From positions 789,387 through 853,386 of the forward strand of contig JACKQL020000022.1 of the NCBI GenBank assembly GCA_018296165.2: a DNA stretch of 64,000 nt, given 5' to 3'. Position 1 is the first letter of the stretch; every line of letters begins with the position of its first letter. Below the pieces are notes generated by a model, which saw only the letters and a program-made list of their open reading frames with translations, did not search any database and was not told the origin of the DNA. Below are positions 22,820 to 34,370 of the stretch, piece after piece. This stretch comes from Termitomyces sp. T153 (Eukaryota; Basidiomycota; Agaricomycetes; Agaricales; Lyophyllaceae). The position numbers and the translations under genes are program-made.

Positions 22820-24648
22820 TACTACACCCTTGCTGCCACCAACTCCTCTCTTGCTGCCTCCAGCTCCCTCTGGAACTGCTGTTCTACCCCTATCACCCTC
22901 TTGTCAAAATCCTCTTGCAATGCTGCTGGCATTAGTGGCATCAGCCACACCAAGTCCTTGCCCAGCCACTCCAGTTCATTATTGCCAATCTGGTGCAATA
23001 GCATGTCACTCCAGGTCCCTTAGCAAAGCAATTAGTGATCAAAAAGATTAGCAAATAAGAAGAACTTACCCATCGTTGAACTCTGGTCTCCTCTGCCCCT
23101 TTGTCCTTCTCCTTGTCCTCCTTGATGGCAACCAGGACAGCCTCAAACTTCTCCTCACCCTCGACCTTCATGTTGCTTGCTTCTTGCTCAACCTCAGCAA
23201 CTGTAGCTAAGGAAGTTGTCTCCCTCATCTCCACATCTTCCTCACCCTCCTTGCTAGCAACCAAGGTGAGACTTGCAAGTCATTTCTGTACCAGAGGCAT
23301 GTCGTCATCACTGTCATTGTCACTGCCATTGTTGCCATCACCCTCATTGCTCTCCACCAGCTCCCTACTCTTCCCCTTAACAACCCTGCTTCCTCCAATG
23401 GCTGCCTCCCCCTGCGATGTTGGCAGGTGCAAGCTAGAGGGCTTGACCTTGATGGGCTCCCCTCTTCTCTTCAACTCCCTCTGTTGCTCCACAAAAGCCT
23501 TTGCATTTCTTACCAATGCTGCAATCTTCTTGGCAAACTTGCTGCCAGTGCTCCTCAACAACCATCTGCTGTGCAAACAGCTCTTCCTCATGCTGTTGCA
23601 ATGATAGCAGGGCTGGGCCCCCATTGGGTACCAGCAGCCCTCTGGGTCATTGTCAGCCCAGCAGTTATCACACTAAGAAAAAGTTAGTAACTAATTAAGA
23701 AACAACTGCTAAGTGACTTACCACTCCTTGCATGCGCTTGAACTCTTGTTGCTTCTCTAGCAACACTGTCACCTTCCTTTAGCCTTCTTCAACACCACCC
23801 CAGCTCCCAACCCAGTATCTACCATGGTTGAGGCCTTTTGCCAGCAAAGAAGTGTTGCCAATTGCTTGTTGGAAAAAGTGTCTTCAATTTGTTCCTGCAA
23901 AGAAAACTTAGCAATCATTGCCAAGAGTCAGTGAAAATAAAAGACTTACTTCTATGTCTTCATCATCCTCTTCTTGAGCCTTTTCCTTCCCTTTGCTCTC
24001 AGGGGTTGTTGCCAATCTTGGTGATGTTGCCAAACCCCTAGTGATGCTGCCAGTTACAGCCTTAGGAGTAGAGGGGCCCTCTTGAATGTCCCCACAATCT
24101 GCCTTCTCCTTCCCACCACAGCCCTCACTCCATTCCTTCCCCCTCACTACTACTAATGCACCTACCAGGTGCTGGAAGAAGAACTGGTCATTGGGCAACA
24201 AATCTTCAAAAAGCTAATGTAACTTAGTGGTGTCATTAGTGCTAGCAACTGCTGGGGCACTTACTGTCATTCCCACCATCAAATTGTCCAGCAAAAACTC
24301 CAAGGAGAGATTGACTAGAGCCTAGCAATCTTGTTAGAACTGTTGCTAAAAGAAGAAGAAGAAAAGAAAGGAACTTACAAAGTGCACATCATATGGGCAA
24401 ACCCATTCTTCACCCTTGTACTGCTCATAGAGCTGGTGACACTCCTTCTCAATATTTGCCAGCTCTGGCCACTCAACCCCACTCCCTGCAGTCTTGAACC
24501 ATGGAAGCCACATCTGGAAAATGGCAGTGACTGCCAAGCAAGGATCCTTCACCAAAGATGTATGGGCCATGGAGAGCAAATGGTCAACTTGATTGAGGAA
24601 GGCATGGGCCATAGTGATTTTCTCAAGTTGAGAGGCAAGGTTGGCCAT
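22820..24648 (-). pseudogene. multi-intron pseudogene, acidic/coiled-coil protein of unknown function
   Basis: Exon 1 runs 24648-24379 (MANLASQLEKITMAH to PYDVHF) and ends at a GTAAGT donor. Further open pieces lie at about 24201-23908, 23624-23280 and 23264-22941, each bordered by GTAAGT-like donors and CAG/TAG acceptors (for example a donor near 23950). Exon 3 is Lys/Glu-rich, and a later exon has a long acidic Ser/Asp tract. Introns are short, about 50 bp, as in basidiomycetes. Stops interrupt several exons. I do not recognise a domain; it resembles repetitive hypothetical proteins of mushrooms that spread with transposons. Orientation is opposite to the gypsy element on its left. Confidence 0.6.
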
Positions 24649-24819
24649 AGTGATAAGATTGAGATAGAAGAAGATTAGATGGGAGGAAAGTGGGGTGATG
24701 AAGTTCAAGCAAAACTGCCAGCCACTTTCATTCGAATCTTTTTGGCATACGGACTAGGTGATCAAACATGTGACTTTGGAGTTGACTGAGGGCAGTCAAG
24801 ATTTCAGTATAGGAGAGGA

Positions 24820-25759
24820 TGATGAGTCCCAATTGTTACTGAGCACCATTTTGGCATTTCAGACTTAGTGGCAGCTGATTATCTTAAATTTGGCACAAGT
24901 CATGACACTCAGCATATGGGGCTTATCCTAAAGTCTGGACTAAGGTAGCCTTAGCATGGGACTTTAGCACATGGAGCCTGGAACTTGGGCTTAGATCAGC
25001 AAGGCCTAGACCCTTCCTAGTGACTTTAGCATATCATTCCCTTTGTCAAGCTGACCAACATACTTGAACAGTGTCTACATGTCAGAGACTTTGCTTATGG
25101 TTTTTTTTTACTTAGTTACAGACTGATGCCTTGTACAGTCCATAAACCTGTTGACAGACACTGTCACTAGTAGTGACTATTTGTTTACTTTCCCATACTA
25201 TACTTTGGAACCATATAAATACTGCCTGTACATAGACACTAGGCAGGAGGAGAATCAACTCAGATAAATCCCCCCTCAAGCTGTACAGTCTAAACTTACC
25301 AGCTTGGGATTTCACTTTGCTTCTCTCATCACTCTATTCCTTCCTTGCCATTGACTTTGACTTTGCAACAAGTCTTATCAACTTTGACCTCAACTTAGTG
25401 TAGTACCAACTGTGGGTGCCCTTTTGCGTTATTTCAACTTAGCAATGTTGGTGACTGCAGCTAGTGACCAGTTTATGTTTGTCCCCTTGATTCAGTGTCT
25501 CTATTACCGTCTTCCTTTTTTTTTACCTTACTCCCTAACTCTAAACCTACTCCCTTTTCTGTCACTAGTGACTTAGGCTAGCAATAGCGATCCTTTCAAC
25601 TTCACCTTACAACACAACTATCACTCTTGTTCTCTGGGACTGTTACTGACTCACCCTTTACTATTAACTTCCTACTGCTAGCTACCCTATCTAGTGATTA
25701 GTGCTAGGTTCTCTTTTTTAGGTGTCCTGCACAGCATTAGGCAGCATAGGAGCACATCA
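24820..25759 (+). repeat. LTR of family L, copy 1 (940 bp)
   Basis: Begins TGATGAGTCCCAA and ends GGAGCACATCA, so the ends are TGAT...ATCA. A related copy lies at 50048-52185: starts, the core around CTGCCTGTACATAGA, and ends all match. A TATA-like CATATAAATACTG near 25213 fits a U3/R promoter. The five bases on either side do not match (GAGGA and GCACT), so this copy has recombined or deleted a flank. Its end coincides with the break in the gag gene on its right. Confidence 0.8.
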
Positions 25760-28084
25760 GCACTTTAAATAGTGCACAGCAGTTTTAATGCTGTTCTCAT
25801 AGGCCTTGGCCTCTGAAACAAACTCCTCAACTGTATTTACCTCAGGAGCCAGTCTGCCATTGCATGTTAATGCCACAAGCATGTCAGAGAGTATCCCCTC
25901 CAAGAACCACTCATGAATAGTAAATTCATTGGGGAAGATGGCCATGTTTTGAGCATGGTCAAGCAAGGCATCATAGAAGCCTTGCACTCCTTCTTCAACT
26001 GCATACACTGCATTGCAGAATGCATTGTGTGCATCTTGCATTGTTGAAGGTTGTATGAGCCAATTGTACAGTCCAAGAATCACATCCTCAAACCTCCAGT
26101 GGGACTGGGCCCTATTGACATGTATTAGATGTTGTAGGTAGCACTTTAGTGTGTTCATGGCTAAGAAGTCCATTAAAATTAGGACTTCCTTGTGATCATG
26201 CCCATCTCCACCATATTGAGCTACAGCATAAAATATGCAGATGCTCATCAGCCAGTTCTCAAGTTCACTAGACTTGGCAGACTCTGCCTAGGGAGTGATT
26301 GTTTTTGAGGGATCACTCTGCCTTGGCTTGAGTCCTTCTGGTATTGCCAGACATACTGCAAGCAGCTGTTCCATCACCACCCTCAGTTGATCATGCATTG
26401 TCTGGCAGTGATATTTGTGGGCTTCTTCCACTCCTGGAGTAGCAAAGCATTCACAATGTTACAGCAGCATTGAAAAATGCCACAGCCATCTCTCTGGGAG
26501 GACTGTAGTCCTCCTTCTCACAGCTCTGCAACCCACACTATTGTCTTCTCTTGAAGGGCCATCACCTGGTCCTCCTGGGTCAGGCACTCCTCCTCCTGGA
26601 GGTGGCAGTGGTCTATGACCAGGGAAAGGTGGTCCTCTTCCTGGACCTCCACTTCCTCCTCCTGGACCTTGAGGTCCACAGCATGGCATGAAGGGAGGAG
26701 ATGACACAGAATCACTATTTAGTGATCTCCATCTAGGTTCTCGTCCACCAACAAGTCTTTCCCCAGACCAGTTCAAAGGAGCATTAGCTCCTTGACCTGT
26801 GTGCCTCTGGGAGTCCATGGGGCTCTGACTAGTCCCAGCATTTTTGTCTCTGGAAGGAGAGTGATTGTCTTGCTCCTCCTTCTTAATTGGCCTGGTTCAT
26901 TCCAGTGGAATGTACCCTTCTGGTGATGCATCATAGGCAGTATTCCCCTGGAACACTACTCCTTGATTGTCCATGTAGGACTGTCCAAAGTCCTCCATGT
27001 CCCCATTGCAAAATTGCTGCAGAGTGATTCAATCTTCCCAAGTCAGTGCTCTCTATGTAGACCCACCAGGTCTATGCCACACCACTAGTTGCTCTACCAT
27101 AATCACTGACCCCATGTCAGTAGACACTAAGTCTAGTGCTATGATTGTGCCTAATGTGGCCCATCATTGACTGTCCACAGCAGCCTGTCTAGCCATGTAA
27201 TCATGTGGCATTTTACCAGGCTGCTGTGGTGCTTGCAACAGAGTCAATGCTTCATTGACTGGGGATAGTGGGGGCACATAGGCCCCACTAAGATATGGTG
27301 ATGGCATCACAGATGACACCTGCAATCTCTGCAGCTTCTTGTACTGAAAGTAATCTGTTACCTCCTGTGCTAAGAACAACATGTAGGGATCCATGTATTT
27401 CACAGGATCTGTTGGGATAATGCTGTCTCCCAACAATCTCTGAATAGCAATGTGTTTAGCTACTCTGGCAACTAAATGTTGCTGAGTTGAGGTCTTAGGG
27501 ACCTCAACATGGTTCTGCCAGAACACCATCACCCGTCTACAAAGGATGTCATCTGGATGGGCCTCACCATCCATATCAGAAGTGTCTCCAACATCCTCTG
27601 GTATTGTCTTGATGAACACTGCTGGGACTGCCAATTGCATATCCAGTGCAGGCCCAACTCACAATTGCACAGGACCACTAGCCCTGTAGGAGAAGTCTTC
27701 TTCACTCCTCAGTGGTGTTCCCACTAGTGAGGAGTTGATCTGACCTTCTGCAGCCCCTGGAAAGGATTGGATTCCTTCCAGCCTTAGCACTGTGAGCACA
27801 TACAAAGGGGTTTTTCCTTTGTCTGCCAATGCCATGGCACCTATTAGCTCCATCATTGGATATAGCTAAGTAGGGGGCCCTTGAGAGCCCTCCACTGTGA
27901 CACCCTCCCAACCACCCACAGGTGGTCATACTGGAGTAACTGCTGAAAGCCTGCCTGGCATCATAGCACTCTCCCTGCCCCTGTCATGGTGTGATGTGGC
28001 AATTCCCAATGTCTCCTGTGGAGCACTCTTCAATGCTCCATCAAATTCTGTCTTGGACCTAGGCCCAAGCACCTGACCTTCCAT
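25757..28084 (-). pseudogene. gag of a minus-strand Ty3/gypsy element, truncated
   Basis: Starts at the ATG near 28084, about 140 bp inside the LTR at 28221-28438. The N-terminal region (28084-27640) is degraded, and 27640-27164 is open for 158 residues. A Gly/Pro-rich linker (about 26520-26700) follows. Then comes the gag core: QSHWRFEDVILGLYNWLI, EEGVQGFYDALLDHA, FTIHEWFLEGI and VEEFVSEAKAYENS, a pattern typical of gypsy gag. The frame stops exactly where the family-L LTR begins, so zinc knuckle and pol are missing. Several stops interrupt the linker. Confidence 0.75.
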
Positions 28085-28220
28085 GGTCACCACAGTGCCC
28101 ATTATGGAAAGTGCACATCAAGAATTTTAATGTGCTAATTGTAACTAGTCACAATGAACTTCTTTTTCAGAAGTTTGGGTTCTTTTCTCACAAACAAGTT
28201 ATCACTCATTTGACTTAAAA

Positions 28221-28438
28221 TGTAACATGTCTGTTATGGGTTGCACAGCTTACAGTTCACACCTCATAAGTCAAAACCAGCTAATAGTTCTGTCTACAAA
28301 GTATGAAGTAAGGTGCTGCCTTATGTAATGAATTGTATAGTACTTTTAGGGATAGCATTATGTGACACTACCCATATAATTAAACATTATCATTAGTATT
28401 GCACAAAGGTGAAGGCAAGTAATGGGTACTCTATTACA
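28221..28438 (-). repeat. LTR of family M, copy 1 (218 bp), 5' LTR of the gag element
   Basis: Ends TGTAAC...ATTACA. It matches the reverse complement of 36507-36708 over its whole length with clear substitutions (shared blocks such as GAAGTATGAAGTAAGGTGCT). On the minus strand it lies just upstream of the gag gene, so it is that element's 5' LTR. No five-base target duplication is evident. Confidence 0.8.
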
Positions 28439-28509
28439 ATTTGACTGTGTATATGGATCAACTCCTGTACATATGTCCAAATGACTCCTATGACACCAAT
28501 TGAGTGAAC

Positions 28510-29430
28510 TTAATGACTATAACTGAGAATCACATTAGATAACTCAACCTGAACACCAGACAGCATATATACTTCCATTTGAACACCCAAGTCCCACAGA
28601 TTCTTCTTGAAAACAAGTTCAAAGAAGTCTTCAACACAATCACTTGTTGTGAGAACATGGAGTTGATTGAACTTCTCCTTTGAGTTGCACACAGCAATGA
28701 AAACCATCTCAATGCTGGTATGTGCATTCAACCATTGTATTTATAACTTTTTCATTCAATAGATTTCACATACCTCTTCATCTAATGTCTCAAATGTTAC
28801 ATATGCATCATGAAAGGAATTGATGGGGATGCTGTGACTAGCAAGCTCATGCATCTCATGCATCTCACATAACTCCTTAAACTTTTCCTCTGTCAAGGCC
28901 TTCTTTTCTTCTTCTGTCATTGATGCTCACTTTGCAGATATCTCTGGCATCAGTGCATTGACCTTCTTCTTTGCTTTTCCCATAGGCAAGTCTAGACATT
29001 GTGAGCAATACTTCATAAGTTCAATGACATGAGTCACATACTTTTATTGTGTGCCTTTACCTCTTGGCTAACAAAAGCTTGCCACACACTTGGAGCTTTC
29101 TGATTTTTTTTAAAAACAGCTTATTTGCATGATTTCTTCCAAATAATACCAAGCAGAATGTTTGCCATACTGCATGTGAAGTTCTTCAGCCATCTCTTGG
29201 ACCTTATCACAAGCTTCACAAAGAGAGTCCTGGTACTTGAGTTTCTCTTCATGATACCATAATTTCTTGGCAGCTTGTTGTTCTTTTGAGATTAACTCCT
29301 GATGCTTTGTCCAAGTCTGCCAGGAGACATGTATGAGAGAAGAGGATTTTTTGTGGGAAGCACTGAGCAGCCATTGGAAATTGGATGTTGTCTTTGCCAT
29401 ATTACAAGAAGGTAGAATTGATAGATTCAC
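28510..29430 (-). pseudogene. companion gene of the KDZ element, multi-exon, unknown function
   Basis: Exons on the minus strand: 29430-29110 is rich in Lys/Glu with coiled-coil character (ISKEQQAAKKLWYHEEKLKY), and a second lies around 28985-28775 with MTEEEKKALTEEKFKELCE and PINSFHDAYVTFETLDEE. A third, 28731-28510, has MVFIAVCNSKEKF, LTTSDCVEDFFELVFKKN and VQMEVYMLSGVQ. A GTATGT donor and CAG acceptor separate the last two. The order, HMG-like basic start, EEEK segment, IN.FHD and then a TSD..VE.F module, resembles a large family of hypothetical agaricomycete genes often found in repeats. No biochemical role is known to me. Stops are present. Confidence 0.45.
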
Positions 29431-29622
29431 CTATCTTTTGTATGTTGCCATGATTTCCTGGCTGGAAAATCACATAACAATTAACTTTTTGAATGCAACA
29501 TCTGATACAAGCAAGCAGTGAGCACATTTTTGTTTAACCAATGTATGGAACAAAAATCATATGTTGATGCAAATACTGTATTCAAAGATATAGTAAACAT
29601 CTGAAACACTAAGTGGCATGAG

Positions 29623-31080
29623 TCATAAGATAATAAATGGTTCTGCTTTGCTATCAGAAAAATTGGGCTTGGCATACAGAAGATCTTGCACAAATTGTGC
29701 TTCAGAATGAGTGTTGCTAAAAATTTGACAAAAGAGTGCTAGCATCAAAGTGTCATAGCACATCTTCTTGATGAACACCTGATAGATCCACCCATAAGTA
29801 ACAACACTTTGTGTGCCAGGTGATGCAACAGGTACCAGTAAGGAGCTGAGGGGCAGATCAAAGGACAACAGCAGGGTTTGGAATAAGAAAAATTGATGTT
29901 GGTGATAGAAGAATTGTATGAGCACATGGAATACATACTAAGCATCACAGAAACATCAGGTGAAAGATGGATGGTGATGTTAGGAGTATGTACCTCTGAA
30001 CCACCACAATTAGCTGCACAACAAAGAGTAGATGGAGCTGAAGGATAAGTAAACTGACTAGGCATGAGGTTCAATGAGTCCAGGGCAGCATCCCTGTACT
30101 GACATTAAGATCAGAACAGATTGATTTCAAAAAGACATATCAGTTGAGAAAAAGATCAACATGCTTCCCTAGAGTCACTGCCCAGTATCTATCACTAAGA
30201 GAGTCCATAAATTTGCATAGCAACATCCATTCATGACAGTCTGCTAAGTGGACAAGAAGTTGACTAGACATTGCAGTGGCAAAACAGTTTGCAAGTGGCT
30301 GTATATGGGACAAGCATTTGGAAGCATTCACATCACAGTCACATTCCATGTTCAAAGGTAATAGTGTCCTGACATGGCCTCCAACATTGAATTACCTGTA
30401 AAATGACTAGATGGTAAGTATTGCATATATTTTAATGGGAGAGTTTTACTGACATTTGGGCATATGTACCTGATGGCTTTGGACTTGTAGTGCTATACTG
30501 GGTGTTATAGATGTCAACAACCCAGACAAATTTCCTGGACATGGAAGAGACAATGAAAGTTAGAATTAGTGGGAAAAAATAAAACCACCATTGAGGTTGT
30601 TATGATTGATGAGCATCAGAATTTTTGCTTATGAAAACATGTAATCACTTATCTCTGTATATAACATTTGTACTTAATTGTGGCCTTGTCCTAGACTACT
30701 CAAACATTCAATGAATACACAGTTCTAGCAATGAGTTGGCTGATAGCAAGTGCCTTTAGAATATGTGAGTAATGACATTGAAATAGCAAGAAAACTGATC
30801 TTTTGACATGAAGTTGGTGTTTTCAAGTTTACTTCAGAACAGCACTGCTCACCCTGCAGAGTGATACTTTGAAACTACTTCTGAAGACAATATATAAGCA
30901 AAAAGATTACTGGTGCTTGAATCTACAATTTCAAGAAGTTCCTGATTGTTTATGATTGAAGCATTCAATGCTTGGCTCATCCTCAGGAATCACCCCTGGG
31001 GCCAGGATGCAACAAGCATTGACTGCTTGAATCATAAACAATCAGCAAATTTATAATATAGTTAATGCCAAGAACTGAAT
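29623..31080 (-). other. degraded coding-like stretch, unrecognised
   Basis: Short frames on the minus strand (29925-29623, 30074-29745, 30355-30140) read as Cys-containing fragments such as MECDCDVNASKC and LADCHEWMLLCKF. They may be exons upstream of the companion gene on the same strand. From about 30600 to 31080 no open frame is worth reporting. I cannot assign a family. Confidence 0.3.
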
Positions 31081-31090
31081 GTTGAGGCTG

Positions 31091-31375
31091 ATCAATATTA
31101 GACCAACTACTATTGGCACAATATCAAGATGTAACTTTGGTACTCAAGATTTCTCTCCATTCAGCTTTGTCTGACATTTATTCCAACAATTGTTGGTGCT
31201 CAACATTTCTCTCCATTCAGTTTTTTCTGCCTCAACATTTCTCTCTGTTCAGTTTTGTCTGATATCAATTCCATAGTCAATATTAGACCAACTACTATTG
31301 GCACAACATCAAGATGTGAAATTGGTACTCAAGATGTTTTGTCTGATGTTTATTCCAACAATACATGGGTGATTA
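31091..31375. repeat. imperfect tandem duplication of about 100-bp units
   Basis: The segment starting ATATTAGACCAACTACTATT near 31096 recurs near 31281, in both cases followed by TGGCACAA, ATCAAGATGT, a TACTCAAGAT motif and TTATTCCAACAAT. The intervening piece contains two copies of CAACATTTCTCTC. It lies between the KDZ coding end and the unrecognised stretch and may be part of an untranslated region. Confidence 0.7.
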
Positions 31376-31419
31376 ATTCAATTTTTGAAAGTTGCACAAT
31401 TACAGAATACACAACTCAG

Positions 31420-33010
31420 TCAAGTTAAATTTGTTAGGTAATCTATGACACCTCCTATCTCACCAATAACTTTATCATTGAGTTTATCATTAGGTTCATC
31501 CTCTTCTCCTTCATCTGATATCTCTATGTTACTCTTCACAGCAGATACCAAGGCTGCAAAATCCACATGAGTATCACATTTGTGGAGGCCTGGTGTTGGG
31601 TTGCTGGAGAAGCCAGGGAGAGAGTATGTCCTGGAAACCTGTAGTAATAAGAGTTCATTGACTGCCTGATGCTGACTGATGAAATCCTTGATCTGAACAT
31701 GCAAGGAATCATTACTGAGCTTTAAAGAAGAAAGTGTATGAGAGAATGATTGATTTTTGTTGACAATTGAAGTATGAAGATGGCAAATTTCAATGTTGCA
31801 TCATATAATCTCCTCATGAGCATGTTGTAATCTCTGATGTTTGTGCATGGTCTCCCAAATAACAGGATCTGCCCAGGAATGCTTGAAGATGTTGTTCTCA
31901 GTGTCAAAGAAGATTGAACTAGTTGAGGAAGCTATAATGGGTTACTTTGGCCCAATTGAGGGTTGGTCAATTGACAGCAACTGCTATAGCATTATATTTG
32001 TTTACAGCAGTACATATAGCTTTTGAACATGTCTGGAGGGATTTGGCAATATAGGTCTGCATCTTGTAGCCTATCAAAATGTTATATTCAAGGCAATTCA
32101 AAGAAGAAGCTTGATGAACAATGTCAATTGATACTCAGGATGTCCATCAAGTCTGTATGGCCATCTTATCCTTGAGTTGTATGACTTTGTTGATTATTTT
32201 GTCTTGTTTATCTGACAACTGATGACAAGCACTATCTGCACAGCACATAATTGACAAGCCATGAGGATATATACAATCAGGCACTATGAAATGATGATTG
32301 TTTGGTGTTTGGTTATGAAAAAGGGTGCATGCATTGTTGTACTGTGCTCTAGTAGATATCCAGCTCAGTGACATTGAATCTGATCATTAATAAAGGTAAT
32401 GTACTGAATATCCTTGAGGTTTTCAAGGAGTTCAACATATGCTATTGTATTTAAGTCACTCTCCAAGCACTTGCCAAGCTCCTCAAAATATTGGCATTCA
32501 TTGGCAATCAAAGTCTCAAGGGCTGATTTGTCAAGATTGTGAAGTGCAAAAACATGCTGAATGTCAATAGTGTTGGTTTCAATGGTTTTGAGAGACTGCT
32601 GGTAATTTTATGAAGCATGACTTGCAAGGTTTTGATATTTTTCAGAGTCCCATTGCTGAAAATATGAATATATGAATACATGGCAGCAGTAGGTAGTCAT
32701 ATAATGTGTAAGAGGTGTGAGGGCATTTGACATGCTGAAGATATGCTCCAGAGTCTCCAAGTCTTAGAGATCCATACCCTCAATACTATTCAAATAATGC
32801 TGAAGTTGACAGAGATAGTTGTGTGAATACCCATGAAAGGCATTCACACAGCATTGGCACTTGAGCTCTAAGAATTGTTGACCCAATGAACTTGATAAGA
32901 TGGTCTTCTGAAATTCATGGCTGATGTCATAGCCAAGGAGCATTCAACAACTAAGAGTTGTGAGTGCTCATTTGACAATTGCTACCCATGAATTTTGGAT
33001 ATCCTGTGGG
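31420..33010 (-). pseudogene. KDZ (Kyakuja-Dileera-Zisupton) transposase, C-terminal half
   Basis: Read on the minus strand from about 33010: LLGYDISHEFQKTILSSS, then NAFHGYSHNYLCQLQ, DLETLEHIFSMSNAL, and FIYSYFQQWDSEKYQNL, all hallmark segments of the KDZ core. The C-terminal part follows, with TIAYVELLENLKDIQ and, after a degraded patch, SWADPVIWETM, HLHTSIVNKNQSF and SRTYSLPGFSSNPTPG, ending near 31420. About ten stops are present, many at codons that CpG decay would hit. The N-terminal part with the CxC module and first catalytic region is missing: the sequence breaks off at about 33010 against a plus-strand gene. KDZ enzymes are DDE-type DNA transposases abundant in mushrooms. Confidence 0.75.
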
Positions 33011-33023
33011 CCCACAGCCTATT

Positions 33024-34370
33024 TGGTCCCAAGAGTTCCAGCAATACATGGTGCCACAGTTTAATGTGGCCCTACTACCAGTGGCTGGTCCCAGCCATAC
33101 AACAGGCATGGCAGGTCAACAATGACATGCCACTATTTTGTCACAAGTAGGGATTTTGGTCCTTGCATCCTCACTATCAGAGGCAATGGAAGAGGACAGC
33201 AATGGCCCAGAGTCAATCATGGCTCTGATGCAGTCATTGTCCCCTCCAAGGCAGTCATACCTGCCATTGCCTACTGCAGTGCATTCATTGAGCACCCCAT
33301 TGTCAGCTTCTAGCATGTTGGGGCTTCCAGTGGCTGCCTCAACCAACAAAGAAAAAGGAAAGGCAACTGCAATGTTGCCACCTATACTGGCACAGGGGAG
33401 TAGCACACCCTTGTTGATCATCTGGAAGACAGTTGAACAATGCTTCTCTGCAAAGGAGAGAAGCAAAGGCAAAGCAAAGGAGCCTAAGCCATCTACTGCT
33501 GTGGATGAGCAAATTGCTCACCTCTTTCAGTATCTCCATGAAGCCAGAGTACCAGAGGACATTGGGGCTGATGTCCTTGATAACATAGTAGTGCAGTTAG
33601 CACTAGCTCAAGTGCTGAATTAACTTGACATTGTTTGCAACCAAAGAAACAAAGCCTAGACAGACCTCTTCCATTCAGCTTTGGAGAAGGGAAAGCAGGT
33701 AGCTACTCCTCCTCAACCACCAGAAGCAAAGAAAGCTTGCATGGAGCCTTCTGTGTTTGTCAAGGGATCCTCAACTCAGAGAGCACCACCAGTCCCCTAT
33801 AATGATGATGTACCTGCTAGCAATGACCAGAGGATGGATAAGCACCCTGACTTCAAGGCATCTCTGTCCACTGCTGGACCATCAAAACTAGCAGCAGCCA
33901 AAGCTAGGCCACCAAAACCAGCAGCAGCTAAGGCTGGACCATCAAGGTCTGCCACAGCAAAGGCTGGCACTGTAAAGCCAGCCATTACTTCAGTAGTGGC
34001 AGACCACCCTGTGGTCATTGCCACCCCAATTGCCTTTCCTGCAAATGTGCTGTAGGGATCAGAGGCAGTAATAATTAAAGTCCTCAAACCAAGGACCTAT
34101 ATTATCCCTAGTGCTCTGTCCTAGGAGCACTTCCCACCAGTGCATTGGGATCCCCACAACAAAGGATTCTTTGTCACCCAAGTACAAGCTGCTCGAGTGG
34201 CCATGGGTGCCCCAATAACATCCAACTTGGGCAGCAATGATGATGACAATGTCTCAATGTCAACACAATATATTTGGACAGCAATTCAGATAACAACACT
34301 ACTGAGCATTGTTGCAAGCAACATAATGCTAACACCAAACAACTGTTAGCTATTGATGCTGAGAAGTCCA
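33024..34370 (+). pseudogene. Ala/Pro/Ser-rich pseudogene, unknown function
   Basis: Open frames 33138-33623 and 33681-34055 lie in different frames but read as one decayed gene. It contains an acidic N-terminal part, KERSKGKAKEPKPS, a helical segment (EQIAHLFQYLHEARVPEDIG) and KGKQVATPPQPPEAKKAC, then an Ala/Lys/Pro repeat tract (PKPAAAKAGPSRSATAKAG) at about 33890-33990. The frame from 34140 (HWDPHNKGFFVTQVQAAR) probably belongs to the same gene. I recognise no domain; composition suggests a disordered, possibly nucleic-acid-binding or gag-like protein. Confidence 0.5.
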
